Positions 25,602 through 33,985 of a stretch of DNA of 64,000 bases are shown piece by piece. The position numbers and the translations under genes are program-made. The first letter of the stretch is position 1. Every line of letters begins with the position of its first letter. Source of the stretch: Kitasatospora atroaurantiaca (GTDB taxonomy: Bacteria; Actinomycetota; Actinomycetes; Streptomycetales; Streptomycetaceae); the NCBI RefSeq assembly GCF_007828955.1, contig NZ_VIVR01000001.1, forward strand, positions 7,440,001-7,504,000, written 5' to 3'. The notes beneath the pieces were generated by a model that did not search any database, was not told where the DNA came from, and saw only the letters and a program-made list of their open reading frames with translations.

Positions 25602-26203
25602 CTCGTCTCCTCATAGGGGCGGGGCAGTATTGCCCGATGATGGCGGTGGATGAGCGAACATGCAAGATACGCCGCAGTTTCAATCAGAAACGCATATCGT
25701 CGCTCAATCGGCCTTCCCGTGGGGGAGTGCGAGGCGGTGCGGGGAGGAGGGTGGGTACCAAGGCCTTCGGCGGGCACCGACTGCCGGTGAAGGCCAGGGG
25801 GTTGCCGACACCTGGCCGGCGATTTCACCCGGTGGGAGAGATCTGTCGGCTCGTCAGGTGGCGGACGTCAGCAGCTGGGCGGCCGCGGGGCGGGTGTCGC
25901 TGCCGGGTGCCTTGGCGGCAACGCTGTCAGAGGGCCTTCGGTGCCGGTCTGGCTGCCGCGAGGAGTTCGGGCGGGACTCCGTAGGGGTTGGCGGTCGGGC
26001 GAGTGGTCATGGAGTTGACCATGGCTCAGTGGATCACCGACCTTGACCCGTCCTGCAGTTCCTCGTAGGTGCGCTGGGGCCGAGCGCTACACGGGTTCGA
26101 CGCCTCGGACCGGCGATGTGTCGGATTGTGGTTCGCGGCCTGAGCGGGGCGACCGCGCGCACGGTGGCCCGGGCTTCATCACCGGCTCGGCCGAGCAGAC
26201 GCG
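25602..26203. other. intergenic region, no gene recognised
   Basis: About 600 nt. The first 120 nt are relatively A+T-rich (TTTCAATCAGAAACGCATATCG around 25680) and should contain the phospholipase promoter on the minus strand. I looked for phosphate-box direct repeats there and saw at most one partial half (TGTTCGCTCATCC on the minus strand), not enough to call. The rest contains only motif-free open frames. Confidence 0.4.
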
Positions 26204-27196
26204 TCACCGGTCGGCGTCGGGGCCATCGGCGGTGTCGGCGGCCGGCGGCTCGGTCCGGTGGTTCTGCAGCCAGCGCCGGTAGGCCGGGCTGCGGGAGGCA
26301 GCCGCGCGGTGGGTTTCGCCGGCGCGGCGGGCGAGCGCGGGGCCCAGGTGGGTCAGCGGGCCGGCTCGGTGCCAGGCGAGCAGGTGCCGGTACCAGAGAG
26401 GGCTGCCGGCGATGGGGCGTACGGCGATGCCGGGCACCTCTTCGAAGGTGGCCTGGCAGAGGCTCACCGCGTGCCCGCTGCGCACCACTTCCAGGAGCAG
26501 CCGCCCCTCCACCTCATGGGCTGTGCGCATGCGCTGGCCCGTCGCGAGGAACGTGGTGGACCAGTACTCGCGGACCCGGTCGTCGTCGGGAGGCGGGGAT
26601 GCCCAGTCCGCGTCGGCGAGTTCGTCCAGGGTGACCTCGTCCCGCGCCGCCAGCCGGTGGTCGGCGGGCAGGGCGACGAAGAGCGGCTCGGTGGCGACCG
26701 GGTGGAGCGCGACACCGGGCCGGGGGGCCAGTTCGTAGCCGGGGCTGTCGCCGACCACGGCGAGGTCGAGGCGGCCGTTGGCGACGTCGTCGACCAGGGG
26801 CACGGACGACCCCTGCCCCCGGGTGACGATCCGGGCTCCGGGATGGTGGGCCTTGAGGGCGGTGATCAGTCCGCCCAGCAGCGGGGCGTTGACGGAGCCG
26901 AGCCGGAAGTGGGGGACGGCGCCACCGGACCGGGAGGCCGGCGCCGTGGTGCCCAGCAGGTCGTCGATGGCGGGCAGGACGGCACGGGCCCGGGCGAGCA
27001 CAGCCTCGCCGTAGGCCGTCGGTACGGCTCCGGAGGAGCTGCGGTCGAAGAGCGGGCCTCCGAGCAGGGTCTCGATGCGGCGCAGTTGCGCGCTGAGGCC
27101 GGGCTGGGTCAGGCGCAGGGCGGCGGCGGCACGGGTGAGGCTGCCGGTCTCGTCGATGGCGCAGATGATCCGCAGGTGGCGTATCTCGAGCTCCAT
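26204..27196 (-). CDS. LysR-family regulator, divergent from the peptide transporter
   Basis: A 330-residue LysR regulator. The N-terminal helix-turn-helix is MELEIRHLRIICAIDETGSL and then TRAAAALRLTQPGLSAQLRR; the effector-binding domain follows (FRLGSVNAPLLGGLITAL; LDLAVVGDSP; PLFVALPADHRLA). The C-terminus has an additional 35-residue charged tail. Its gene is divergent from the dpp-type operon with 95 nt between the two start codons, the classic arrangement for a LysR regulator and its target. A CCATAAC-N5-GTTATGG dyad overlaps its own start codon, so autorepression and control of the transporter operon are both likely. Effector unknown; peptides or amino acids are plausible from context. 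Confidence 0.9.
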   Translation of the reverse strand: MELEIRHLRIICAIDETGSLTRAAAALRLTQPGLSAQLRRIETLLGGPLFDRSSSGAVPTAYGEAVLARARAVLPAIDDLLGTTAPASRSGGAVPHFRLGSVNAPLLGGLITALKAHHPGARIVTRGQGSSVPLVDDVANGRLDLAVVGDSPGYELAPRPGVALHPVATEPLFVALPADHRLAARDEVTLDELADADWASPPPDDDRVREYWSTTFLATGQRMRTAHEVEGRLLLEVVRSGHAVSLCQATFEEVPGIAVRPIAGSPLWYRHLLAWHRAGPLTHLGPALARRAGETHRAAASRSPAYRRWLQNHRTEPPAADTADGPDADR

Positions 27197-27211
27197 AACC
27201 GGATGTTATGG
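27193..27211. promoter_or_regulatory. LysR-type binding dyad on the LysR start codon
   Basis: CCATAAC-CGGAT-GTTATGG is a perfect 7-bp inverted repeat with a 5-nt spacer and matches the T-N11-A rule of LysR boxes (T27196, A27208). It covers the ATG of the LysR gene (27194-27196) and lies 81 nt before the transporter start. Binding here would block translation-start-region transcription of the regulator itself and could activate the divergent operon. Confidence 0.7.
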
Positions 27212-27291
27212 GGTGCTGAGATCTCCCGGAAGGTCTCGCGGCCCCTCAATCTTGTCTCACATGTGAAATGTCATATCGCATAGGAGTGAAC

Positions 27292-28974
27292 ATGAGGGGA
27301 CGAAGAGCTTGCCTGGCCCTGGGCGCGGCCCTCGGGATGCTGTCGGCGACGGCCTGTGCCGGATCGAGCGGCACCGCCGCCGGGGACGCCGCGCCGGTGA
27401 AGGGCGGCACCCTCCACGTGCTGTCCAGCATCGACCTGGAGCACCTCGACCCGGGCCGTGCCTACGTCACGTCCACCCAGAACGTGGGCCGCCTGATCTA
27501 CCGCACGCTCACCACCTTCGCTCCCGCCGCCGGCGAGGCCGGCGGGAAGATCGTGCCGGACCTGGCGACGGACACCGGACGCGCCGGCGACGGGGCGAAG
27601 ACGTGGACGTTCACCCTCAAGGAGGGCGTGAAGTTCGAGGACGGACGCCCCGTCACCAGCAAGGACGTCAAGTACGGTGTCGAGCGCACCTTCGCCGCCG
27701 AGCTGCCCGAGGGCCCGCCGTACGCCCGGCTCTGGCTGGTCGGCGGCGATGCCTACAAAGGCCCCTACAAGGACCCGGGCGGGCTTGCGTCGATCGAGAC
27801 CCCGGACGATCGCACCATCGTCTTCAGGCTCAACCGCCCGGTGTCCGACTTCGGCTCCGCCGTGTCGCTGCCGATGTTCGCCCCGGTGCCGAAGGACAAG
27901 GACACCGGCGTCGGCTACGACAACCGGCCCTTCTCCTCGGGCCCGTACAAGATCGACAAGTTCGAGCCCAAGAAGCAGCTCACCCTGGTCCGCAACACCT
28001 CCTGGGACCCGGCCACCGACACCGTCCGCAAGGGCCTGCCCGACAGGGTCGTCATCGATCTCAACCTCGACCCGGCCGTGGTCGACCAGCGGCTGATCGC
28101 CGGTCAGGGGGAGGATGCCGACGCCGTCGCGCTGGAGCCGATCGGCCCGGCGTCGGTCGGCCGGGTCATGAACGACCCGCAGCTGCGCAAGCGGCTGGTC
28201 ACCGGGGAGTCGATCAACACCCGCTTCCTCAGCATCAACACCAGGCACAAGCCGCTGGACGACGTCCGGGTACGGCAGGCCATCGCGTACGCGCTGGACA
28301 AGGACGCCCTGCGCACCACCCGGGGCGGCCCGATCGCGGGCGAGCTGGCCACCACCCTGCTGCCGCCCACCCTGCCCGGGTACGCGGCCGAGGACCCGTA
28401 CCCGAGCACGGACGGCAAGGGCGACCCGGCGAAGGCCAAGGCCCTGCTCGCCGAGGCCGGCCGTACCTCCGGCCTGACCCTCACCCTCGACACGCCGGCC
28501 ACCACGGCCGGCAAGGCGCAGGGGGAGGCGGTCCAGGCCTCGCTGGCCCGGGCCGGGATCACCGTGAAGATCAACGAGATCAGCTCGTCGGCGTTCTACA
28601 GCACGGTGGGCAGCCCGGCCCGGCAGCACGACCTGGTGATCGACGGCTGGACTCCCGACTGGCCGGGCGCCTCCACCTACCTGCCCATCCTGTTCGACGG
28701 CCGTCTGATCACCACCGAGGGCAACAACAACCGAGCCCAGTACGGCTCCGCCGAGGTGGACGCGCGCCTGGACGCGATCGCCGCGACGGGCGACCCGGCC
28801 GCCGCCCGGGCCGCGTACGGCGAACTCGCCAAGCGCATCATGCAGGACGCGCCCGTGGTGCCCTTCCTGTGGGACAGGGCCGCCGTCCTGGTGGGGCCGA
28901 ACGTCAGCGGAGGCTACGGGCACACCGCCTTCGTCGGCAGGCTGGACCTCGTCTCGCTGGGGCTGCGCAAGTGA
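27292..28974 (+). CDS. peptide/nickel-type ABC transporter substrate-binding lipoprotein (SBP family 5)
   Basis: A 560-residue solute-binding protein of the DppA/OppA family. The N-terminus MRGRRACLALGAALGMLSAT runs into a lipobox-like ATAC, so Cys would be lipidated and the protein tethered outside. The SBP_bac_5 fold follows: GGTLHVLSSIDLEHLDPGRA, then YRTLTTFAP, WTFTLKEGVKFEDGRPVTSK and SGPYKIDKFEPKKQLTLVRN (here given only in parts). It binds peptides and hands them to the permeases encoded directly downstream. The ATG 27292 has AGGAG 5 nt upstream; an ATG at 27268 is in frame but has no ribosome binding site. The stop overlaps the first permease start (GTGA). Ligand class is from family and neighbours (peptidases). 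Confidence 0.9.
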   Translation: MRGRRACLALGAALGMLSATACAGSSGTAAGDAAPVKGGTLHVLSSIDLEHLDPGRAYVTSTQNVGRLIYRTLTTFAPAAGEAGGKIVPDLATDTGRAGDGAKTWTFTLKEGVKFEDGRPVTSKDVKYGVERTFAAELPEGPPYARLWLVGGDAYKGPYKDPGGLASIETPDDRTIVFRLNRPVSDFGSAVSLPMFAPVPKDKDTGVGYDNRPFSSGPYKIDKFEPKKQLTLVRNTSWDPATDTVRKGLPDRVVIDLNLDPAVVDQRLIAGQGEDADAVALEPIGPASVGRVMNDPQLRKRLVTGESINTRFLSINTRHKPLDDVRVRQAIAYALDKDALRTTRGGPIAGELATTLLPPTLPGYAAEDPYPSTDGKGDPAKAKALLAEAGRTSGLTLTLDTPATTAGKAQGEAVQASLARAGITVKINEISSSAFYSTVGSPARQHDLVIDGWTPDWPGASTYLPILFDGRLITTEGNNNRAQYGSAEVDARLDAIAATGDPAAARAAYGELAKRIMQDAPVVPFLWDRAAVLVGPNVSGGYGHTAFVGRLDLVSLGLRK

Positions 28975-29924
28975 GCGGCAGGGCGCGCCGGAGCGAGGAG
29001 CGTCGACACCGGGTCAGGAGCGCCCGGAGCGAGCCGAGAGCGCAGACCGTACTGCGACGGCTTCTGGCCCAGCGTTCGGCGGCGCTCGCGCTGGCCGCGG
29101 TGGCCCTGCTGATGCTGACCGCCCTCGCCGCCCCGCTGATCACCTGGCTCGCCGACACCTCCCCGACGGCGTTCCACGGCGAGGCGGTCGACCCGGCGCT
29201 CGGCGGCCTGCCACGCGGCGCCGTCGGCGGGATCAGCGCCGAGCACTGGCTCGGCGTGGAGCCGGTCAACGGCCGGGACGTACTCGCCAGGGTGGTGTAC
29301 GGCGCGCGGGTCTCGCTCCTGATCGCCGTGTTCGCCACCGCACTCTCGGTGGCGCTGGGAACGGCGCTCGGCCTGCTCGCCGGCTTTCTCGGCGGCTGGG
29401 CCGACACGGTGATCGGCCGGCTGATGGACCTGCTGATGTCCTTCCCGGGCCTGATCTTCATGATCGCGCTGATCTCGGCCGCCCCCGGAGTGGACCGCCG
29501 ACTGCTGCTGGTGGTGGTGCTCGGCTTCTTCGGCTGGCCTTACGTCGGACGGATCGTGCGTGGGCAGGCGATGGTGCTGGCCCGGGGCGAATTCGTGGCG
29601 GCGGCCCGCGTGCTCGGCGCCTCCCGGCGGACCCTTCTGACGCGCGAGGTGCTGCCCAACCTGATCGGCCCGGTGCTGGTCGTGGCGACGACGTCGATCC
29701 CGGCCTGCATCGCCACCGAGGCGGGGCTGTCCTTCCTCGGCGTCGGTGTGCAGTCGCCGACCCCCTCCTGGGGACAGATGATCGCCACCTCCGTGCCCTG
29801 GTACGCCGCCGACCCCGCCTACTTCCTCATCCCCGGCGCCTTCCTGTTCAGCACCGTGCTCGCCTTCAACGTGCTGGGCGACGCCGTGCGCGACGCGCTC
29901 GACCCCCGGAGCCAGCGACGATGA
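28971..29924 (+). CDS. peptide ABC transporter permease, DppC-like
   Basis: A 317-residue inner-membrane permease with an Arg-rich N-terminus of 35 residues, an N-terminal helix, and five further helices of the BPD_transp_1 domain. The DppC/OppC landmark LGVEPVNGRDVLARVVYGAR is present, and the EAA loop reads GEFVAAARVLGASRRTLLTR, which docks on the ATPases. The GTG start at 28971 overlaps the previous stop by 4 nt and its own stop overlaps the next start by 4 nt, so all five transporter genes are translationally coupled. The DppC-type gene comes before the DppB-type gene, the reverse of the usual order. Confidence 0.9.
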   Translation: MSGRARRSEERRHRVRSARSEPRAQTVLRRLLAQRSAALALAAVALLMLTALAAPLITWLADTSPTAFHGEAVDPALGGLPRGAVGGISAEHWLGVEPVNGRDVLARVVYGARVSLLIAVFATALSVALGTALGLLAGFLGGWADTVIGRLMDLLMSFPGLIFMIALISAAPGVDRRLLLVVVLGFFGWPYVGRIVRGQAMVLARGEFVAAARVLGASRRTLLTREVLPNLIGPVLVVATTSIPACIATEAGLSFLGVGVQSPTPSWGQMIATSVPWYAADPAYFLIPGAFLFSTVLAFNVLGDAVRDALDPRSQRR

Positions 29925-30913
29925 TCCTCTATCTGCTGCGAAGACTGGCCGTCACCGCGGCCATCCTGGTGGTCATCTGCGCCACCACCTTCGCGATCTT
30001 CTATCTGATGCCGGCGGACCCGGCCCAGGGGGCCTGTGGCAAGGCGTGCAGCCCGGAGCGGCTCACCGAGATCCGCGCCACCCTCGGTCTGGACCGCTCC
30101 CCGCTCGCCCAGTTCGGGGACTACCTGGGCGGCATCGTCTCCGGCCGGACGTACGGCACCGGCGCGCAGGCCGTCCAATGCCCGTTCCCCTGCCTGGGGT
30201 TCAGCTTCCAGACCAACCAGCCGGTGTGGCAGCTGCTGACGAGCCGACTGCCCGTCAGCGTCTCGATCGCCGCCGGGGCGGCGGTGCTGTGGCTGGCCGT
30301 CGGGGTGGCGGCGGGCGTGGTGTCCGCGCTGCGGCGCGGCAGCCTGTGGGACCGCGCCGCGATGACGGCCGCGCTGGGCGGCGTCTCGCTGCCGATCTAC
30401 TTCACGGCGCTGGTGCTCCAGTACCTGCTGGTCGTCCGACTCGGGCTGCTGCCCTACCCCCGGGTCGTCGCCCTCACCGAGGACCCGGCCGGCTGGGTGC
30501 AGTCGATGGTGATGCCCTGGATCACCCTGGCCATGCTGTACGCCGGGGTGTACGCCCGGATCACCCGCAGCGAGATGCTCGACAGCCTCGGCCAGAACTA
30601 TGTGCGCACCGCTCGCGCCAAGGGCCTGCCCGAGGTCACCGTGGTACGCCGGCACGCGCTGCGCCCCGCACTGATGCCGATCGTGACCATCTTCGGCATG
30701 GACCTCGGCGCGCTGCTCGGCGGGGCACTGATCACCGAGTCGGTCTTCGGCCTGCCCGGGGTCGGCAAGCTCGCGGCGGACGCCATCGCGGGTGCGGACC
30801 AGCCGGTGATCATCGGCGTGACGCTGTTCGCCGCCGCCTTCGTGGTACTCGCCAACCTGGTGGTCGACCTGGTCTACGCCGCGCTCGACCCGAGAGTGAG
30901 GGCCGTCGGATGA
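29921..30913 (+). CDS. peptide ABC transporter permease, DppB-like
   Basis: A 330-residue permease. The DppB-type N-terminus MILYLLRRLAVTAAILVVIC is followed by a large extracytoplasmic loop with two Cys pairs (GACGKACSPERL and QCPFPCLG), then the permease domain with five helices. The EAA loop is YVRTARAKGLPEVTVVRRHA and the C-terminal helices include FGMDLGALLGGALITESVF. The four cysteines in the loop are not typical for DppB and may form disulfides outside. Starts with ATGATC overlapping the DppC-like stop. Confidence 0.9.
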   Translation: MILYLLRRLAVTAAILVVICATTFAIFYLMPADPAQGACGKACSPERLTEIRATLGLDRSPLAQFGDYLGGIVSGRTYGTGAQAVQCPFPCLGFSFQTNQPVWQLLTSRLPVSVSIAAGAAVLWLAVGVAAGVVSALRRGSLWDRAAMTAALGGVSLPIYFTALVLQYLLVVRLGLLPYPRVVALTEDPAGWVQSMVMPWITLAMLYAGVYARITRSEMLDSLGQNYVRTARAKGLPEVTVVRRHALRPALMPIVTIFGMDLGALLGGALITESVFGLPGVGKLAADAIAGADQPVIIGVTLFAAAFVVLANLVVDLVYAALDPRVRAVG

Positions 30914-31722
30914 GTTTGCTGACCGTACGTGAGCTGACGGTGGACTTCCGCACCGGCGTCCGCGCCGTGGACCGGCTCGACCTGGACCTCGACGCCGGGC
31001 AGGTGCTCGGCGTGGTCGGCGAGTCCGGCAGCGGCAAGTCCGTCACCAGCCTCGCGGTGCTCGGACTCCTCCAGGGCGCCACCGTCGGCGGCCGGATCCA
31101 CTTCGACGGGCAGGAGTTGACGGCCCTCGACCAGCGCGCCCTGCGCCGGCTGCGCGGCAACCGGATCGCGATGGTCTTCCAGGACCCGCTGTCCTGCCTC
31201 AACCCGTACTACCCGGTGGCCTTCCAGATCGCCGAGGCGTACCGGGCGCACCACCGCGCCGGACGGAAGGAGGCCCACAGGGTCGCCGTCCGGATGCTGG
31301 AGCGGGTCGGCATCCCCGAGCCCGAACGGCGGGCCCGCTCCTACCCGCACGAGTTCTCCGGCGGGATGCGGCAGCGCGTGATGATCGCCATGGCACTCTG
31401 CCTGGAGCCCGACCTGCTGATCGCCGACGAGCCGACCACCGCGCTCGATGTGACCGTCCAGGCCCAGATCCTGGACCTGCTGCGCGAGTTGAGAGAGGAA
31501 GCCGGCACCGCGATCATGCTGATCACCCACGACATGGGCGTGGTCGCCGGGCTCGCCGACCACGTCGTGGTGATGCACGGCGGTCGCGCGGTCGAGCGCG
31601 GCACCGTCCGCGACGTGTTCCACCGGCCGCAACAGGCCTACACCCGCGGCCTGCTGGCCTGTGTGCCGCGCATCGACGGGCCGCTGCCCCACCGGCTGCC
31701 CACCCTGGAGGCGACGGTATGA
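30910..31722 (+). CDS. peptide ABC transporter ATPase, DppD-like
   Basis: A 270-residue ATP-binding subunit. Walker A is GESGSGKS, the Q-loop VFQDPLSCLNP, the signature SGGMRQR, Walker B LLIADEPTTALD and the switch histidine in ITHDMGVV. It is slightly shorter than usual DppD (about 320-330) because the C-terminal oligopeptide-binding extension with the four cysteines is missing; it ends HRLPTLEATV. ATG 30910 overlaps the DppB-like stop. It forms the heterodimeric motor with the next gene product on the cytoplasmic face. Confidence 0.9.
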   Translation: MSLLTVRELTVDFRTGVRAVDRLDLDLDAGQVLGVVGESGSGKSVTSLAVLGLLQGATVGGRIHFDGQELTALDQRALRRLRGNRIAMVFQDPLSCLNPYYPVAFQIAEAYRAHHRAGRKEAHRVAVRMLERVGIPEPERRARSYPHEFSGGMRQRVMIAMALCLEPDLLIADEPTTALDVTVQAQILDLLRELREEAGTAIMLITHDMGVVAGLADHVVVMHGGRAVERGTVRDVFHRPQQAYTRGLLACVPRIDGPLPHRLPTLEATV

Positions 31723-32684
31723 CCGCCCTGCTGGAAACCCGGGAGCTGGTCAAGCGCTTCCCGGTCCGCCACGGCCTCACCCGGCGCCTCGCCGGGCACG
31801 TCACCGCCGTCGACGGCGTCTCGCTCAGGGTCGAGGCGGGCGAAACGCTCGGCCTGGTCGGCGAATCCGGCTGCGGCAAGTCCACCGTGGCCCGCCTGCT
31901 CACCCGGCTGGAACGCCCCACGTCCGGCACCATCCGGTTCGCCGGGCAGGATCTCGCCGACCTGGACGAGCAGGCCCTGCGCCCGGTGCGCCGCGAGCTG
32001 CAGATGGTCTTCCAGGACCCGTTCTCCTCGCTCAACCCCCGGCAGACCGTTCGCCGCATCCTCGCCTCGTCCCATCGGTACCAGGGGCTCACCCCCGGCG
32101 AACCGGTCGAGCAACTGCTGGAACGGGTCGGCCTGCGCGCCGAACACGCCGACCGCCACCCGCACGAGTTCTCCGGCGGTCAGGCCCAACGCATCGGCAT
32201 CGCAAGGGCGTTGGCGCTTCGACCGAAGCTGGTCGTGTGCGACGAGCCGGTCTCGGCCCTGGACGTGTCGGTGCAGGCCCAGATCCTCAACCTGCTCCAG
32301 GACCTCCAGGACGAGTACGGCCTCGCCTACCTGTTCATCGCGCACGACCTCGGCGCCGTCCGCCAGATCAGCACCCGCATCGCCGTGATGTACCTGGGCG
32401 CCGTCGTCGAGACCGCCGACCGTGACACGCTCCTCGGCTCGCCCGCCCACCCGTACACCCGTGCCTTGCTGTCGGCCGTACCGCTGCCCGACCCGGACGC
32501 CGAACGCGCCCGCGAGCGGATCGTGCTCCGCGGCGACCTGCCCAGCCCGCTCAACCCGCCCAGCGGCTGCCGCTTCCGCTCTCGCTGTCCCATAGCAGCC
32601 GACCGCTGCGCCGCCGAGCGGCCCGTCCTGCGGGAGGTCGCGCCCGGACACGAAGTCGCCTGCCACTACCCGGAGACCCTGTGA
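31719..32684 (+). CDS. peptide ABC transporter ATPase, DppF-like
   Basis: A 321-residue ATP-binding subunit. Walker A GESGCGKS, Q-loop VFQDPFSSLNPRQ, signature SGGQAQR, Walker B LVVCDEPVSALD, switch IAHDLGAV. The C-terminal oligo/dipeptide extension is present, with CRFRSRCP, DRCAAERP and ACHYP, the cysteines that bind a [4Fe-4S] cluster in some Dpp ATPases. This contrasts with the partner ATPase, which lacks the extension. ATG 31719 overlaps the previous stop, and the stop overlaps the GTG of the aminopeptidase gene. Confidence 0.9.
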   Translation: MTALLETRELVKRFPVRHGLTRRLAGHVTAVDGVSLRVEAGETLGLVGESGCGKSTVARLLTRLERPTSGTIRFAGQDLADLDEQALRPVRRELQMVFQDPFSSLNPRQTVRRILASSHRYQGLTPGEPVEQLLERVGLRAEHADRHPHEFSGGQAQRIGIARALALRPKLVVCDEPVSALDVSVQAQILNLLQDLQDEYGLAYLFIAHDLGAVRQISTRIAVMYLGAVVETADRDTLLGSPAHPYTRALLSAVPLPDPDAERARERIVLRGDLPSPLNPPSGCRFRSRCPIAADRCAAERPVLREVAPGHEVACHYPETL

Positions 32685-33964
32685 TTCTGAACAGCCATCG
32701 CCTGCCCGGGCTCGCGATGACCGACCACGTCTTCACCGTGCCGCTCGACCACACCGAACCCGGCGGCGCGACGATCGAGGTCTTCGCGCGCGAGCTGGCC
32801 GACCCTGTGCGAGCGGACGACCAACTGCCCTGGCTGCTCTACCTCCAGGGCGGCCCGGGCGGGAAGTCGCCGCGCCCGCTGAACGCCACCGCCGGCTGGC
32901 TCGACCACGCGCTGAAGACCCACCGGGTACTGCTGCTCGACCAGCGCGGCACCGGCCGCTCCACCCCCGTGACGGCCCGCTCGGCCACCCGCTTCGACTC
33001 GCCGCGGCGGCTCGCCGGCCACCTCGCCCTCCTCCGGGCCGACTCGATCGTCGCCGACGCCGAGCTGATCAGACGTGAACTGTGCGGAGACCGGCCCTGG
33101 GAGACGCTGGGCCAGAGCTACGGCGGCTTCCTCACCCTCAGCTACCTCTCCCACGCGCCCGAGGGGCTGCACGCCTGCTACGTCACCGGCGGCCTGCCCG
33201 GCCTCCACACCACCGCCGACGACGTGTACGCCGCCACCTACCCCCGGGTCCGTGACAAGGTCACCGCCCACTACACCCGCCACCCCGGCGACCGCGCGCT
33301 GCTCCGCCGCATCGCCGACCTGCTCGGCCGCCGTCCGGTCCACCTGCCCGACGGCGACCGGCTCACCGTCCGCCGGCTGCGCACCCTCGGCCTGATGCTC
33401 GGCATGGGCGACGGCTCCGCCCGCCTGCACTGGCTGCTGGAGGAGGCCCTCGACGCCGACGGCGAACCCTCCGCCACCTTCCTGCGCCAGGTCATGCAGC
33501 TGACCGCCTTCACCGACAACCCGCTCTTCGCCGCCCTGCAGGAGTCCATCTACGGCCACTCCGGCGCTGCCACCGGCTGGGCCGCCGCCCGTGCCCTGGC
33601 CGCCCACCCCGAGTTCGCCGAGGACGCCGACCCGCTGCTGCTCACCGGCGAGATGATCTACCCCTGGATGTTCCGCGAGATCGCCGGCCTGCGCCCGTTC
33701 GCCGAGGCCGTCGAGCTGCTCGCCGAACGCACCGACTGGCCCGACCTCTACGACCCGGCCCGGCTCGCCGCCAACCGGGTGCCGGTGGCCGCCGCGATCT
33801 ACCACGACGACATGTACGTGGACGCCGGCCTGTCGCTGCGCACCGCCCGCTCGATCGGCTCACTGCGGGCCTGGGTCACCAACGAGTGGGAGCACGACGG
33901 CGTGACCGCCTCCGGCGGCCGCGTCCTCGCCCGCCTGATGGACCTGGCCGCCGACCGGATCTGA
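32681..33964 (+). CDS. prolyl-aminopeptidase-like alpha/beta hydrolase (peptidase S33)
   Basis: A 427-residue cytoplasmic hydrolase with the S33 layout: LYLQGGPGG oxyanion stretch, LLLDQRGTGRSTP, and the nucleophile elbow GQSYGGF. A large cap domain (about 170-330) precedes the distal acid/His part (AAIYHDDMYVD, NEWEHDGVT). Enzymes of this family release N-terminal proline or other residues from short peptides. It starts at GTG 32681, 4 nt inside the DppF-like gene, so import and cleavage of peptides are translationally coupled. No signal peptide, as expected for intracellular processing of imported peptides. Confidence 0.88.
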   Translation: MILNSHRLPGLAMTDHVFTVPLDHTEPGGATIEVFARELADPVRADDQLPWLLYLQGGPGGKSPRPLNATAGWLDHALKTHRVLLLDQRGTGRSTPVTARSATRFDSPRRLAGHLALLRADSIVADAELIRRELCGDRPWETLGQSYGGFLTLSYLSHAPEGLHACYVTGGLPGLHTTADDVYAATYPRVRDKVTAHYTRHPGDRALLRRIADLLGRRPVHLPDGDRLTVRRLRTLGLMLGMGDGSARLHWLLEEALDADGEPSATFLRQVMQLTAFTDNPLFAALQESIYGHSGAATGWAAARALAAHPEFAEDADPLLLTGEMIYPWMFREIAGLRPFAEAVELLAERTDWPDLYDPARLAANRVPVAAAIYHDDMYVDAGLSLRTARSIGSLRAWVTNEWEHDGVTASGGRVLARLMDLAADRI

Positions 33965-33985
33965 AACCCGTACCGAAGGAGAGAG

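Noticed and set aside
22758..25616. 950-codon plus-strand open frame opposite the phospholipase gene
   Set aside because: Antisense shadow of a well-defined phospholipase C; no motif, no ribosome binding site.
25617..25720. Phosphate-box-like repeats before the phospholipase gene
   Set aside because: Only one partial half-site was seen and no 11-nt direct repeat, so no PHO box is called.
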